Notes under the pieces: model-generated
Databases searched by the model: none
Told to the model about the DNA's origin: nothing
Seen by the model: only the letters and a program-made list of their open reading frames with translations
DNA from: Stratiolaelaps scimitus
Lineage: Eukaryota; Arthropoda; Arachnida; Mesostigmata; Laelapidae
Assembly (NCBI GenBank): GCA_019614645.1
Contig: JABWDB010000119.1
Coordinates: 1 to 64,000 of the forward strand
DNA: 64,000 nt
Reading direction: 5' to 3'
Translations under genes and position numbers: made by a program
Shown here: positions 27,190-39,307 of the stretch, one piece after another
How the letters are laid out: each line of letters starts with the position of its first letter
Numbering within the stretch: the first letter of the stretch is position 1

Positions 27190-30100
27190 ATGTTCAATGC
27201 ACTAAAGAAGCTCGTAGGCAACGAGAATGCGACGGCCGGTTCCGTTCCATCAGGTGGTTCCAGTCCACGGCCTGGCCAACCTGCCGCTATCGATCGGAGC
27301 CTGCAGAAGATGTTTGCCAAAGGAGTTCATTATAACAGTACGTGCCCACGCCTGCCCTAAGCAGATCCAGATATTCCTTTCGGAGGCCCCATTGCAGATG
27401 CAGAAACAGACTATTCGGTTTGCTGGAATCGCCGTCCGTCCGACATTTGTCATCACACCATTTTTACCCTATCAAAGATCAGATTTATCTCGGTAATGTC
27501 GTGCCTATATTGCCAAGGGGAACATATCAAGATTAGACTAGCAAATGTGGCGTTAATTTGAGGCGAACGGTGAACGTAGTGACAGGAACTCACAGTGACT
27601 TTTCACTTCAGCCAGATTAATTAATTAATTGGTGCAGCGAAGTAAGCATTAATTGGTGAAGCGAAGTAAGCATATTGCCTGAGGGTTTTGAGGTTGTATT
27701 CTCGATTTCTGTCTCATGATTGAAAGTTTATCAAGTTTCTTTTGGCAAAGCACCTTTTGTGAATTTACTCCTAAGTAGTTTACGATAAATGTTTGAAAGG
27801 TTTTGCCTTCCATATTAGTTACGTATTTTTCACTATAATAATGATAGAGCAAAATATGTCTAACTTATATTTCATCTGTTTAGTGAAAATCGTTATAAAG
27901 GGCGACCGTAACGTTGGAAAAACGTGTCTATGGCGTCGCCTGCAGGGTGCCAAATTTGAATCGGACTATACGCCAACCGATGAGATTCAAGTGTGTCACA
28001 TTCAGTGGAGCTACAAAGCCACTGACGATATTGTCAAGGTTGGTTACGATACAATTTGCACCGTAGGATATATCTAGTCCCTGACCTTTTTTGGTGAGGA
28101 AAGGTTGTACTCTGATCAATCCAGAATTGTATTAATCCCTGCAGCAATTAAGTTGTGTATTTCTTAGGAAGTTGTAATTATTCGCTCAATTTTTGAAGAT
28201 TCTAGAATTCTTCTATAAATATGCTGAGTAGCATGTTAACTCAGAAAAGTGGCCTCGAGCTGCTCTCGACAAAAAGTAACTGCTATTCTCGGCGATAATA
28301 CCGCGGATAGTCGTCAGTTTGAGGAACAAAGCAATCACTGATACTGTGTTGAAAACTTTCAGGTTGAAATATGGGACGTCGTTGACAAAGGCCGCAAAAG
28401 GCGACCACTTGATGGCCTAAAGCTGAATGGGGGCCCACCGGCAATGCAAGTACCGGAGGTCGTCACAGCCCTTGATGCTGAATTTATAGACGTTTATAAG
28501 GTTAGTGCGAAGTCATGCTTTTCCTCTACGAAAATGATTTTGCAGCTGGTCTACTAATTCAGACGTCACATATATAATATTAGCCATAAATCGCTGTCTT
28601 GTGTTCGATCTGGGAAGATCGTTAGCGAACAATAAATCTCACATAATCATCATGGTCACCACTTTTCGTTTTGCAGGGTACAAATGGGGTCATAATGGTG
28701 TTAGACATGACGAAGGCGTGGACATTTGAGTACGTTCAGCGAGAACTTCCTAAAGTGCCTGCACATATACCGGTACTTGTGTTAAGCAATCATCTGGATA
28801 TGAAGCATCACAGGTGGGTACTACACTTCTCTTGGACTCTATTGAGAGTCAATGTATTTAGACCCGATATTTTGACTCGTTGATCTGGCGTCATTGCGCG
28901 GACTCCTCAAAGTCGCTGTTCCGAAAGGCTATCGTCTACTTTCCTGAACATTATAGATACAGTGATGTTGATTTGCGAGAGCTATTCGCCATCTATAGGC
29001 TCTGCGCTGATCTGGCCCACTCTATCGAAGTCTCCTAATGGCAGTATGCAGGGTGGAGTTCGTCCTGTTCTGGACGGAGTTAGGAACGGTTGCAACGAAG
29101 TGTGTAAAAATGACTTCGTTTTTGGTCATGATCTCTTTTTATTATTAATGTCCGTAGGGTGGTAAGTGCTGATCAGGTGAAATTCTTCGTCGAAGGCCTC
29201 GAACGGAACGGCGCCCCGGTTCGTTATGCTGAATCATCGATGAGTAACGGCTTTGGGCTTCGCTTTCTGCACAAGTTCTTCAACATACCGTTTCTACAGG
29301 TTCGAGATGTTGTTTTTAGTTAACCAACTGATTTGCTTGCGGTATTTTCTGTCATTTATTATCGAAACGTAAATGGGTATAATTGTTATCTGCAGTAGAG
29401 CGCAATTGTGCATACCACGAATGAATTATGTTTTTCATGTCGTTATGATTAATAGCGGTGCCTTCAGCTTACATATCTGTACATTTATTTCATGTAATTA
29501 GCTGCAACGAGGGTCGTTACTTGGACAGCTCGAACGGAACCGGTCCGAGATGGACGCAACTTGTGAGGAATTGGATTTTCTATTAGAAAGCGACGAAGCC
29601 AACTATGATCTGTTCGTTGATCGTCTTGGCCAGAGAAGACGACAGGTCGCCGACAGCTGTGCCAATAGTTAGTGTCTTTTCCTTGATTAATCATTTTCAT
29701 GTAGATCAGCAATGACGGTTGAGCGCCACCATATGGTCACCGATTACAATGTTGTTAGCTGTTTGTAAAAGATAAAGGTACCTGTCACCTATAGGGGCCG
29801 TGTCAATGATCTCTACGCGTCAATATATCAGTACGTGGTATCACGTGACATATGCATAGTCAGCAACTAATTACGGTCTCACCTTTTCGATGTGTGTGTG
29901 TGTGTGTCCGCATGAAACTACTCGACACCAACTATAGTCGCCATGGTGCCAGGGGCAGCTCCAGGCAAGATCACCGGCGGAGGTGTTCTTCCGGCAAAAC
30001 TCCCGAAAAGTGTATCGCTTCCTGCAGAAATCACGAACACTATTCTCAACAAGGGAACACTGAATCATCACCAAGCGATTTCGTCAGCCGCACCCAGGAA

Positions 30101-31548
30101 GGAGAAATCACCCTCGCCAACAAAGGGTTCCACGCAGAAGGCGCACCGCTCACCAGATGATTATGTCAGCGAAGCGATGGGTGGAGGAGACTTGAACAAG
30201 TTCCTCGAGGATGCTGACGAGGAGCCCTCGAAGGAAGCCAGCCCGGAGACTGACAGCGATGACGAAACAACAGGCAACCCGCTAGTGTGTGGGTTCCAGG
30301 ACGAGCTTGATCCTGAAGACCTTGTCTCGCCGAAGGTGTCTTCGAAAATCGTGAGTCAGCAGCTAGACGCGACGGGGGCAGCGGCAACGACAATAGTACC
30401 AATCGATCCTGTGCCGAAAAAGGAAACGCAGGACACGACGAAGTCTCCCGCCCAACACCGTACAAGCGTTCTTAGGGGTAATGAGCCAGTCCTGCAACCC
30501 GTTCTGGTACGCCGGGTGCAGGAAACCTTGGAACAGCATTCAACCACGTCCACACTTGAGAAGACTGCCGATAATTCCTCTGCAGCTGAAGTAACCGAGG
30601 ACCATGCCAGCCAAACGAGCTCGGTCAAGGATGATTTTGCTGTCGAGCTGAGGCTCGAAAGAGAGGAGCCTGACGGTAAGTAACGATTATAGTTATTCCC
30701 CCTAGTGTAGTTGAGTGGTATACGCAGAAACGCATCGGCAGACACGTTGTTCGATTCATCCTGCAAGAATTAGTTATGATGGGCGGTCATCATTGACACA
30801 GGATTCTGATTGAAGTGAATTCACGTCTCATTCACTTCTGCAGGCACAAGCTCACCGGCCGAATGGCAACCTCACGATCTAGACCAGTTGGAGAAACAGG
30901 CGTTTGAACGGCTTTCATCGGCAGAGGAGGATACCCAAGAGGTCAAAGAGGTTACGGACACTAACGATAAACGAAAACATCGAAAATCATCATCCTCGAA
31001 GAAGCTAAAAAAGGTAGAGCCTAAAGGGATTAGGACGTAGGTATCTGAATGTTTTCGGGCTGATGTTCAGCGTTGAATATTTAACGTCCACGGTACCGCT
31101 TTTAAATTTCATCGTGCGTGTCACGTCTGTGCGTTTGAAGAAAATTTTCTCCTCTCGGAAAAAAGGTAGTTAATAACTTTTCGGTGACCATAGATATTGG
31201 AATTTTAATTAGTTTGCTCGGTGTGCGATGGAGTATCAACATTTGTCGGCACAATACCAATGACTGCTAACCATTTTCACTCTACATCACAGAACGTTAC
31301 GATTTCCATTCACGTACAAGTCCTAACCGAGTCGATCATCTGTTTAGGAAAAATCGTCGTCAGGTAAAGAGCGGGCAACGGTCGAAGAAGACGGATCTGG
31401 CGGTTCCGGTGACGATAAGAAAAAGAAGAAAAAGAAAAAAAAGAAATCAAAGGACAGCGAGAAACCATCTCCAGATGGGCGTAAGCTGATTGCAGAAGAT
31501 CCCCTTGAGGCTTTCCTTAACGACCGTTCACACTATGAAACAATCTAA
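27190..31548 (+). CDS. RABL6: RABL6 (Rab-like protein 6 / Parf) GTPase-like protein
   Basis: Nine exons, 664 aa: 27190-27337, 27884-28038, 28363-28500, 28677-28813, 29158-29299, 29502-29667, 29938-30675, 30844-31013 and 31348-31548. All junction phases agree. It opens [10 protein letters not shown], the RABL6 start, with an AC-rich Kozak context. A P-loop GDRNVGKT (residues 56-63) begins a Ras-like domain to about residue 235; characteristic stretches are [35 protein letters not shown] and [14 protein letters not shown]. Later G motifs are degenerate: NHLD replaces NKxD and YAESS replaces the SAK-like G5, as in RABL6 relatives. The C-terminal half is low-complexity and acidic/basic. It keeps the block [11 protein letters not shown] (about 408-418), a poly-Lys run (about 621-632) and a conserved end DPLEAFL. 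Vertebrate RABL6 is about 730 aa and is linked to ARF tumour-suppressor binding and proliferation; the mite role is unknown. Confidence 0.93.
27624..27671. repeat. Two-copy tandem duplication (24-bp unit) in RABL6 intron 1
   Basis: ATTAATTGGTGCAGCGAAGT plus AAGC (27624-27647) is followed immediately by the same 24 bases with one change, GTGAAGC for GTGCAGC (27648-27671). It is a simple recent tandem duplication inside the intron. Confidence 0.9.
29890..29908. repeat. (TG)n tract before the RABL6 exon 7 acceptor
   Basis: A run of TG dinucleotides lies about 30 bp before the acceptor AG at 29936-29937. TG repeats close to 3' splice sites can influence exon inclusion, but nothing here shows that they do. 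Confidence 0.85.
31051..31105. repeat. Dispersed repeat fragment, copy 1
   Basis: Within RABL6 intron 8. It matches a segment at 38001-38050 in the same orientation: TT.CGGGCTGA, then a diverged middle, then TTAACGTCCACGGTAC, one variable base and GCTTT. The resemblance spans about 50 bp. The parent element is not recognised. Confidence 0.6.
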
Positions 31549-31879
31549 GATCTGGGACGTTAGCAATATCTTGGTGCATTTGTTCCAGTATTGATGCGAT
31601 AACATGACGGACAGTTATGGAAGCTACAGCAAGTGGCAATGTTCACAGATGAATGTGACATATAATAGCAACGCCCCTGCTGAACACGCCGATGACTGGT
31701 AAACTGAGGCTGAGCGCTATGGGTTACAGGGCGATATTCTATTACTGGACTATGAGGGCTATAATAGTTAAGATTGACGAACACTGAGAAAATCAACGGA
31801 CTCGATAGTCGTTCCCGATAACTCTCTGTTCCTCTCCATCTATTGATTAGCTAATTTCCACATACAGAATATATAATCG

Positions 31880-31885
31880 AATAAA
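31880..31885 (+). other. Polyadenylation signal AATAAA of RABL6
   Basis: AATAAA about 330 nt after the stop codon at 31546-31548. It is the first canonical signal downstream on this strand and gives a 3' UTR of plausible length. Confidence 0.6.
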
Positions 31886-33042
31886 TATCACATAATTAGG
31901 ATAAGATATGTAGCAAATCTAGGCGGTAATGTACAGAATGACCAATGATGAGACAAACAGCCACCATAGACGGCCTCGTTCAGCGAAACTCGATATTTCC
32001 ATGGGGCACCTCGCCATCTCATCTGAGCTAAGAACACTTGTTTTTACTCGGTGAGAATAGTGAAATGTTGAACTATTGAAATGTGACAGAAACCCGTTAT
32101 GGTGTAAACCGCTACTTAAGCTATAAAGCTGTGTTGGCACCCTATTGTGTCTGGCCAATAAGGTCACAGTGTGCTTCACAAGTTTACGATGGGTCCAAAA
32201 GTATCCATCTTTTGATTGATAGAGAAAGACCTATTAATGACTTTTGGCATCGCGTCTGTAGGTTCGATATTAATAATAATAATAATCACAATAATTGTAA
32301 AATAACAGTGATTCATACCGCTACTCAGACTGATTATACGCAACGAGAAATGTTGACTTCGCTACAATGTCGACTAGCGTATAGTGAGGTTAGAGTATTT
32401 CATCATATCACAGCGAGCTGAAAACGTAACTGCCAGCTGAGGCATATTTACACATACACGACATGCAGCCAATTTTGCGAATTCATCGTTGCCACCGCCC
32501 ACATCGAGGGCAAGATTGACGGGAAGAGAGAGAGAGACGAAAATCAGCTAATGACTGAGCTGATTTCATTGCGACTTATGACTCACGACACTCATTAGTG
32601 TGAATCTGCAGAAACGGCGAGACACATACAGTTTATGCGTGTTATGAGAGAGGGCTCATTAAAGCGATGTTGGATGTGGGCACGAAACGTTGTCCTGGGC
32701 AGTGGGAGTCGAAACTTAGAACAAGGTTGGAACGAGAACACCATTCGATGGGAGTTGGTGGATGACAGCCACCACGTACCAATACATGAAGAAGAAATGA
32801 CCTATGTTAGTGTCTCTATATTGCCTTGTTAGCTGTGCCGGGTGACACAGATATGAAGAACTTCACAGAGTGAAATCGTATTATATATGATGAAAAAAAT
32901 CAACTCATAGGTATCTGATCCGAAAATTGGACAACGAGAGAGGTTCGCTTCTTAATCACCATATCCTTGATGTAGGGTTCTTCGGATGAATCTGCTTTCA
33001 ACTAATGAAGGCGACTAGGTAGATAATGATGAAATTTACACA

Positions 33043-33083
<41 letters not shown>

Positions 33084-35190
33084 GTCCCAGTCCGATATTA
33101 TACGGGCTCTTCTTTTGTAGCTTTCGAAATCCTCATGAGAAGCTCTGTTGTTTTTATACTTCGGTAGTCCTTTCTTCATTTTGATTTGGTCTCTTTACAA
33201 CCAAATGATTGGTCCGAATGGTTTGCACAGCGACTAATCATCCATCAGCCCCGTGTGCATCGGCCGAGACGAGATCGGCCGTAGACCACTTGGATAGTGA
33301 AGCTGCCCCAAACAGAAAATGAGGGCTATCAATTTTCTTTTCTAATTGACTGTTTACTCTCGGTTGTTTTTTTCCAAATCTGAATTTTCTTTTTCATATA
33401 TATATATATATATATATATAACGTTGAAATATGTCAAAATTCGTCTAGGCCTGCTTGTCCAGGAGTTAGATAGGTGTGAGAGTGTGGGTGTATGCAAGCG
33501 CGTGTCTAGCTGTATGGCTTATTCTGAAGGTATTGAGTGGTAAATGCAGAGGGCGGCAATGTGCATGCCATCTCAGAGATTGATATTTTTTGGTCAGATA
33601 TATCTAGTTTATATTATTAGAGAATATAAAATAATAAAGCGAATAGATGTGTCATTTTACGCGAATGACATTCTAAGGCCGTAGGAAAAATACAGCAGTC
33701 GTTGCCGGTGTATCGAGCAAATCTGCTTTGCGCAATCCACTCGTTAAATTGTGAACCACGGGCAGTGCGCAACGGGAAGCAACTCATTTCAACACGGAAA
33801 GACGAAGGTGGCCGATGGCCACAACAACAACAACATCTCGACGAATGTGATTCATAATATCAAATCTAGTACTACCGTGCAGAGCAATAGTGGCGTGTAT
33901 GTCAAAATTGGGGCGTCAATCAAACCAGTACCAGTATCCAGCAAGTTGGAATCTCGCAAGACGGCAAGAACAACAATATTACTAAGTAGGACGAAAGACA
34001 GAAGCGAACGATAGGGGAAACCATCCAACCAAGCAACGCATGCCTTGTTCATCGAATGACGAATCTATTACTATATATAGCATATAGTGTATATAAAATA
34101 CGCACCCAATAACGTGGTGATCATATAACGTTACTATTTTTACATCTGTCTATGTGTCTCTCATTTATCATTCAATCATTCATTGTGTGTAACCGGGTAA
34201 GACCGCGTGGAAAGGTTCGGTGATGTATTTGGTGTGCCTAGGTAGGTATTAGCTAGAGTTAGGTCGGGTATGATTCGTCGAGGGTGCGATTCAGTAACTT
34301 GCTAGGAACGCTGTCTTCAACTCTCTCAATGGTGAATCAATCAATTTATAAAAAAAATTGCACTCGAGCATACACATTTACCCCCTCCGCTACAGCAATC
34401 ATCCCTCACATTTATAATTAGTTAGAATTCCCTTGACTCTATATCCTAGTTGTAAAGCGGCTTAATAGCGCCGGAGTTATGCTGGAAACATGGACAAGAT
34501 TGCTGAATTTTCGGCTGCGCCTCCAATACAGCCGATGGCCCAGCTCGAAGAGGATTGAAAATGGTTCTTGAGCGTAGGCCTTGAATTGGGTGTCATTGCT
34601 ATTGGTAACGCTCGTAGCTCTGTTCATTGGCCTGGTGATGCGAGGCATATCTGTTTCGATGATTTGATCATTGACCCTTCTCTCTCTCTCTCTCTCTCTC
34701 TCTGTGGATCTGATGAATTAGCTAACACTATGAAGAGTTCGTATAACGAATCAATGTCGCCGCCTAATGTTTAACAAGGACTTGTTTAATATTCCAATGT
34801 GTGATCATTTGACGAGTGTGTGAGCACAAGTGACACAAGCGAGAGAAACGCCTACTCCACTGAATTTTTGGGTGTATATATATATATATATATGTTGTAT
34901 GGTTTTGTTAACGTCGTTGAGGCTATATTACCCAACAACTGAATGTAAAATGTTCTGTGGTGAGTCAATAAACATCGCAAACTTAAGTTACGAATCTACA
35001 CGAAATTGTTGTCGTTCATATTATCCGTCATGATGTCTCGTTCTTAATGGTCGAGTTATTTTTTACTGTTCTTTCCGTGCGGATTTCACAACAGTTGCGA
35101 ACATGACAAATAATATGTCTATGAAGTCAAACATTATTTCAATGAAACAAAAACGCCAGCTACACATATGTAATCATATTTAATATCGTA
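31886..35190. other. Convergent intergenic spacer between RABL6 and the aminopeptidase
   Basis: Both flanking genes point into this spacer, so no promoter is needed here. It holds TA repeats at 33049-33080, 33396-33421 and 34875-34892 and a (TC)n run at 34680-34703. Open frames are short and unrecognised. The longest interesting one (33751-34014, +) is Asn/Ser/Lys-rich, lacks an ATG and could be chance or an isolated exon. Confidence 0.5.
33049..33080. repeat. (AT)16 microsatellite
   Basis: Uninterrupted AT repeat in the RABL6-aminopeptidase spacer. A second TA tract lies at 33396-33421. Confidence 0.95.
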
Positions 35191-35191
35191 T

Positions 35192-35197
35192 TTTATT
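35192..35197 (-). other. Polyadenylation signal of the aminopeptidase gene
   Basis: TTTATT on the + strand is AATAAA on the gene strand, about 170 nt after the stop codon at 35368-35370. Confidence 0.5.
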
Positions 35198-35367
35198 TTT
35201 TCTTGAAAATCGTTGTGAGATATAAAATTAAATATGAAAATAAATTCATTCATTTATCGGTTATCATAAGCAGGTGCCGCTCGAACAGAATCGAGGCAGA
35301 GACCGCTCTCCCAAATTCCAAGTAAAGAGCAGTTAAACTCTCGACTTCTTTAAGACACATTCTCGGC

Positions 35368-36327
35368 TCAGAGCCTGGGGAAGATGTACTTCTGAGCAAG
35401 CGCTGGCACGGGCGCTCCAGACGGGATTCCCGGGAACGGACCCGATGCGGCGGCGATATCTAGGTGAGAATAAGCGATCGGCTTTGCGCTGTCTCGACCA
35501 TGCTTGTCGAGGCCAGCGACACGGATCATGAAAGCGGCGGGGAACTGGTGTCCACGTGGCGTATGCGAAGAGGGCGCGTTGTTGCACTGCAGAATGTCCT
35601 CGTACTCGGACTTGCCGTCGACCATTGAGAAGTCTTCCCTGCGGAGTGTCGAAATCTCGAACATATCTCCAACCTGCTCACCCGCAGCCTGTAGCGTCTG
35701 TGGATAACAAGCATGCAAATCAGTACTCTCATATCTAACTTATTCGTAGCGAGTCGATGACTAGGTGATGTAAAAGGCTGTGTCATCATAAACCTAATCC
35801 ATCTAAGCCTTCTGTGCTAGCTAGTGCCATTGGTTTCGCTCAGCTTCGCTTAACTACTCATTTCTGTTTAACGAATGGTCCTTCATTAAGAATACTCGTA
35901 ACGAGGTCATGGTAAGTGACTCCCATCTAAGCGATCACACCGCTGACAGAAACAACTCTCGATGAGCATACCCAAAAGTAACTCTAGCTCATTTATGGCA
36001 CGAACCTGCGAGGATTTCTTTGACTTAGCTGGTCCGTTATCCATCGTGATTGAGTAAGGCTCACCAACTGCAAGACAGGCATGACCGGTCAGCGTCGCAA
36101 TGGTGTAGAGATGAGCCTTTGCGGGCGCGCCAGCCTCCAACACGCGCTCTTTCATCTCTGCCAGAGCGTCGACCATTGCCATACGGCCCTCGGCGTCTGT
36201 GTTACCCACCCTGGATACGAGCGGAGAATAGTTATGGTGTCAAACGTTTCTTGACAGGTCTCCTAATTGTAACATACGTCTTAAAGCGAGATGACGATAA
36301 AGCAGACACTTATCTATATAGACATGT

Positions 36328-36360
<33 letters not shown>

Positions 36361-39112
36361 CAGCAGTTCACAGGGCTAAATAAAAGAGCAGACTGTCCAA
36401 CCTGATGCGGACGCCAGCCCTCGATGTGATCAGTTCATCGGCGACGTAACTGTCCGATCCAACCGAATTCCTGACCATGCACATGGCTCCCAAAACGCGA
36501 ATGTTTTTCGGCTTGGCAGCGGCGAGAGTTTGGAAGAAACCAGCCACAGCAGCCGAACCGCACTTATCGCGGTGCATTCCAGCCATAATGCCACCGGCCT
36601 TAATGTCGGCGCCACCCGTATCGTAGGTCACACCCTTGCCAACAAGAGCCAGAGTCTGGAAGACGGCGAAATCGTGCAAAGATTAGTGTCCACCACCATC
36701 TCTTGTGACTCAGTTGTAACCAACAGAACAAGTAGTAAACAGAAACTCGTTCTGGATGTAGAATGCCCAGAAGAGACGTTCTCTCTATTGTGGCGCTAAT
36801 ATTTCGTCACTTCAGGTAATAACAGGGCTCCTTATAGACACACTCACTTCATCGGCGGTACCCTCCTTATACTCCAGGAGAATCATTCGGGCGTTGTGAC
36901 GTTTCACGTGGCTTGCGCATCGGTCAACGGCCGCCAGGCAAGGATAGTTTGCCTCGAGTTGTTCGCGATTAGCCACCACCTAAAGCAAAAACAAGAACAA
37001 CAACAACAAGCGCATCTTAGCTAATTATAATTGTTAACAGAAGAAGATGTCCATCTTTTCCTTATCTCCCTGAGGCAAATATCGCCACGTTGGAATTGTT
37101 GCGTACTTATTACAATACTCTAGAGCAGCAGCGGTTCCTCGCAGCTTGATTTGGTGGAAAGACAGATTCTTACAATGTATTCATTATAGGTAGGTGCAGA
37201 ATTGCTATGATTGCCCACGAAAGTACCTTAACAGTGACAGGCGAGTTGGCAAAGAGCTGGGTGATGTATTCCTCTACTTTCGGCGGCGCCATTCGCTCGG
37301 GATCAGAGCCTCCAATATCCCTGCAGGCAATACGGCCACTTTCCACATCGAGGATATAGCGGAGTCGGGCGGCATCACCAGCGAAGTTCAGAAATCCAAT
37401 ACGTTCCACCTATTGATAATATTTAATTTATTGTACAGATAAATAGATATAGTTGCTTTCGTTAATATATCCAATGAGGTTAGGCATAAGTACAATTAGT
37501 TGATACGGCAAAACAATCTCCTGCGTGGCATTCTTCAACAGCTTAAGCACATTTAAGGGCCGTCGTCAATCATTGCTGTTTATCGAGTTGATTATTTTGT
37601 ACGGTATTGTGCCGTATATTTTGTTATTCAATACCTTTCGCTTGCGGTCAGGGACATCCTCGCGGATTTCTAGTGGTACGTAAATCGCCTCAAGAGCGCC
37701 AAGCACAGCAGCTGAGTCGACGTTAAGGTCGGTGTAGTGCTCGAAGGGTCCCACGGGAAGCGATACAAGAGGCCTTTTGGAACCAGCAGACAGGGATCGT
37801 TTCACACCCTAAACGGCAATCAATCAAGAGTTCGGTTAGTTACTCTGAATAGAAATAGCGGTGTATTCATGGCTAATACATAAAGGTATATTGCTTTATT
37901 AAAGGAACTGCAATTTTCGTGTAGGTCAGTTGTAGACGTTGGCGGTTGGTTGGGTTTGGCGGTAGATTGCCTCCCCCAAAGCCGAAAGTTTGAAATCAAT
38001 TTTCCGGGCTGACCCACAGCCAACAGTTAACGTCCACGGTACTGCTTTCGGCAAAGCCGAAAGCTTGTGATATTGGGACTAAAATGTGTCTGTTGCTAAT
38101 TTCGAGCGTTGCATCAATAACAGCTGGTCGCTAGGATGCTTTGATACCTTGAGTGCGGCGTCATAGAACGCTCGAATATCATCTTGATCCCGGTTCAGAG
38201 GACCCGTTGGCGAGTAGATAACACGCGTGCCATTAGACGTCAATACGGTGATCTGCAACGTGTGATAGAATACCCGTGTCATTAGACAAGTATATTGACA
38301 AAGTATTGCCATACGGTGGCGGCGGCTAGTAGACAATTGCCCACAATAAAGTTGCAGTTTAGGAAAATAATTGTGAAATCTTGAGATTATCATAGAAACA
38401 ACTTTCTAGCAAATAGACATTTGTTTTTCTGAGAAATGCCTCCTGATTAATTTGCATAACAAGATGACTGTTATCTGCACGTGTATTCCTCACGCAAATT
38501 CCCGAGCATTAATGTGAGTTTGGATATGTGTATCCTAGGTCACAAGTCTTCGAAAATATCACAAACGGCTTGAACTACCGCTGCAGAGCTCCGTAAGGAT
38601 ATGAACAGGTATGACAACTAGTGACTCACGCATCATATGATAACTCAGCCAGATTAGCTTGAGTTTACATCATCATCGAGCGCTTGTGGAAATAATTTCG
38701 AAAATGTCGCCGCTAGTTACAAAAGGAAAGCTCAGAGAAAAAAGCTTGGTGAAATGCCAAAATTCGCCAACGCACACCGTTGCAACAAACTCCCAAACGA
38801 ATGTAAAGATATTATCTGTAACTGATCAGATGTACCTAGCAGTGTTCAATTCTACTTTATTGCTATGAATTGAATCGTAATTATATCCAGACCTATCTGT
38901 ACATATTATACAATACATACCTGCTTTTCAAAGGCGGAGTCCGTCTTCTTGGCAGCCTCGAGCGCGTCCGCGAATCCGCTTGCTTTGGCCAGCGATTTCG
39001 GGCAGAGCGAACTCCCAACGATCACGACGGAATCATACTCGCCCGAACTCAGCGACTCTTCGATCTTGACGTTCGCGCCTAGAAAATCGATGCACTCTCT
39101 TGCACCCGCCAT
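35368..39112 (-). CDS. M17-family leucyl aminopeptidase (cytosol aminopeptidase type)
   Basis: Eight exons on the minus strand, 524 aa: 39112-38921, 38252-38148, 37808-37635, 37409-37227, 36979-36848, 36655-36402, 36210-36006 and 35697-35368. All boundaries are GT-AG with consistent phases. The M17 two-metal site is complete: VGKGVTYDTGG (K269, D274), DIK (K281), MHRDKCG (D292) and NTDAEGR (D352, E354, R356). By family knowledge K281 and R356 are the catalytic pair and the others bind the zinc/manganese ions. The M17 C-terminal catalytic fold runs to about residue 515 (IATLTGHA, RGHQFPAAF, YSHLDIA). Residues 1 to about 200 are the N-terminal regulatory domain. No signal peptide is seen, so a cytosolic enzyme releasing N-terminal residues from peptides is likely. 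Length and the phrase MCMVRNSVGSDSY resemble the nematode W07G4.4 subgroup rather than mammalian LAP3. The start MAGARECIDF follows a good context. A 5'-UTR intron is possible because TTGTTCCTCAG precedes the ATG closely. Confidence 0.93.
36335..36360. repeat. (AT)n microsatellite in aminopeptidase intron 6
   Basis: Thirteen AT dinucleotides within the 191-bp intron between coding exons 6 and 7. Confidence 0.9.
38001..38050. repeat. Dispersed repeat fragment, copy 2
   Basis: Related to 31051-31105 (TTAACGTCCACGGTAC shared exactly). The flank also contains AAAGCCGAAAG twice (near 37978 and 38053). At 38043-38063 there is a perfect 9-bp stem, GCTTTCGGC / GCCGAAAGC, with an AAA loop. It lies in intron 2 of the aminopeptidase gene and looks like a remnant of an unidentified short mobile element. 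Confidence 0.55.
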
Positions 39113-39208
39113 CGTAGCACTGAGGAACAACAATACCCAACGTCACGAACAACAATAACAAAAGCGTGGGTGTCAGAAGCAAGAAGTGAACAAACCGAGT
39201 GGCATAGT

Positions 39209-39214
39209 ATATAG
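39209..39214 (-). promoter_or_regulatory. Putative TATA box of the aminopeptidase gene
   Basis: On the gene strand CTATATACTATG lies about 100 nt before the ATG at 39112. A transcription start near 39180-39185 would give a 5' UTR of about 70 nt. The element overlaps the outer edge of the E-box hairpin. Inferred from position only. Confidence 0.35.
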
Positions 39215-39307
39215 GATATTGATGTCTCTTAGAATAGCCTCACGTGCTTGTTGTCGCGTTCAACAACAAGCACGTGAGGATATTCTAAGGGACATCGACA
39301 TCTTATA
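39210..39307. promoter_or_regulatory. Long imperfect inverted repeat with two CACGTG E-boxes
   Basis: Arms 39221-39253 and 39264-39296 are 33 bp each with only two mismatches, around a 10-nt loop (TCGCGTTCAA). Weaker pairing extends the arms to 39210 and 39307. Each arm carries the palindromic E-box CACGTG (39241-39246 and 39271-39276), 30 bp apart, within the motif CCTCACGTGCTTGTTG. It lies 100-200 bp upstream of the aminopeptidase ATG. It could act as paired bHLH sites in the promoter, as a transcribed hairpin (its size resembles a microRNA precursor), or be a recent inverted duplication. Confidence 0.75.
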
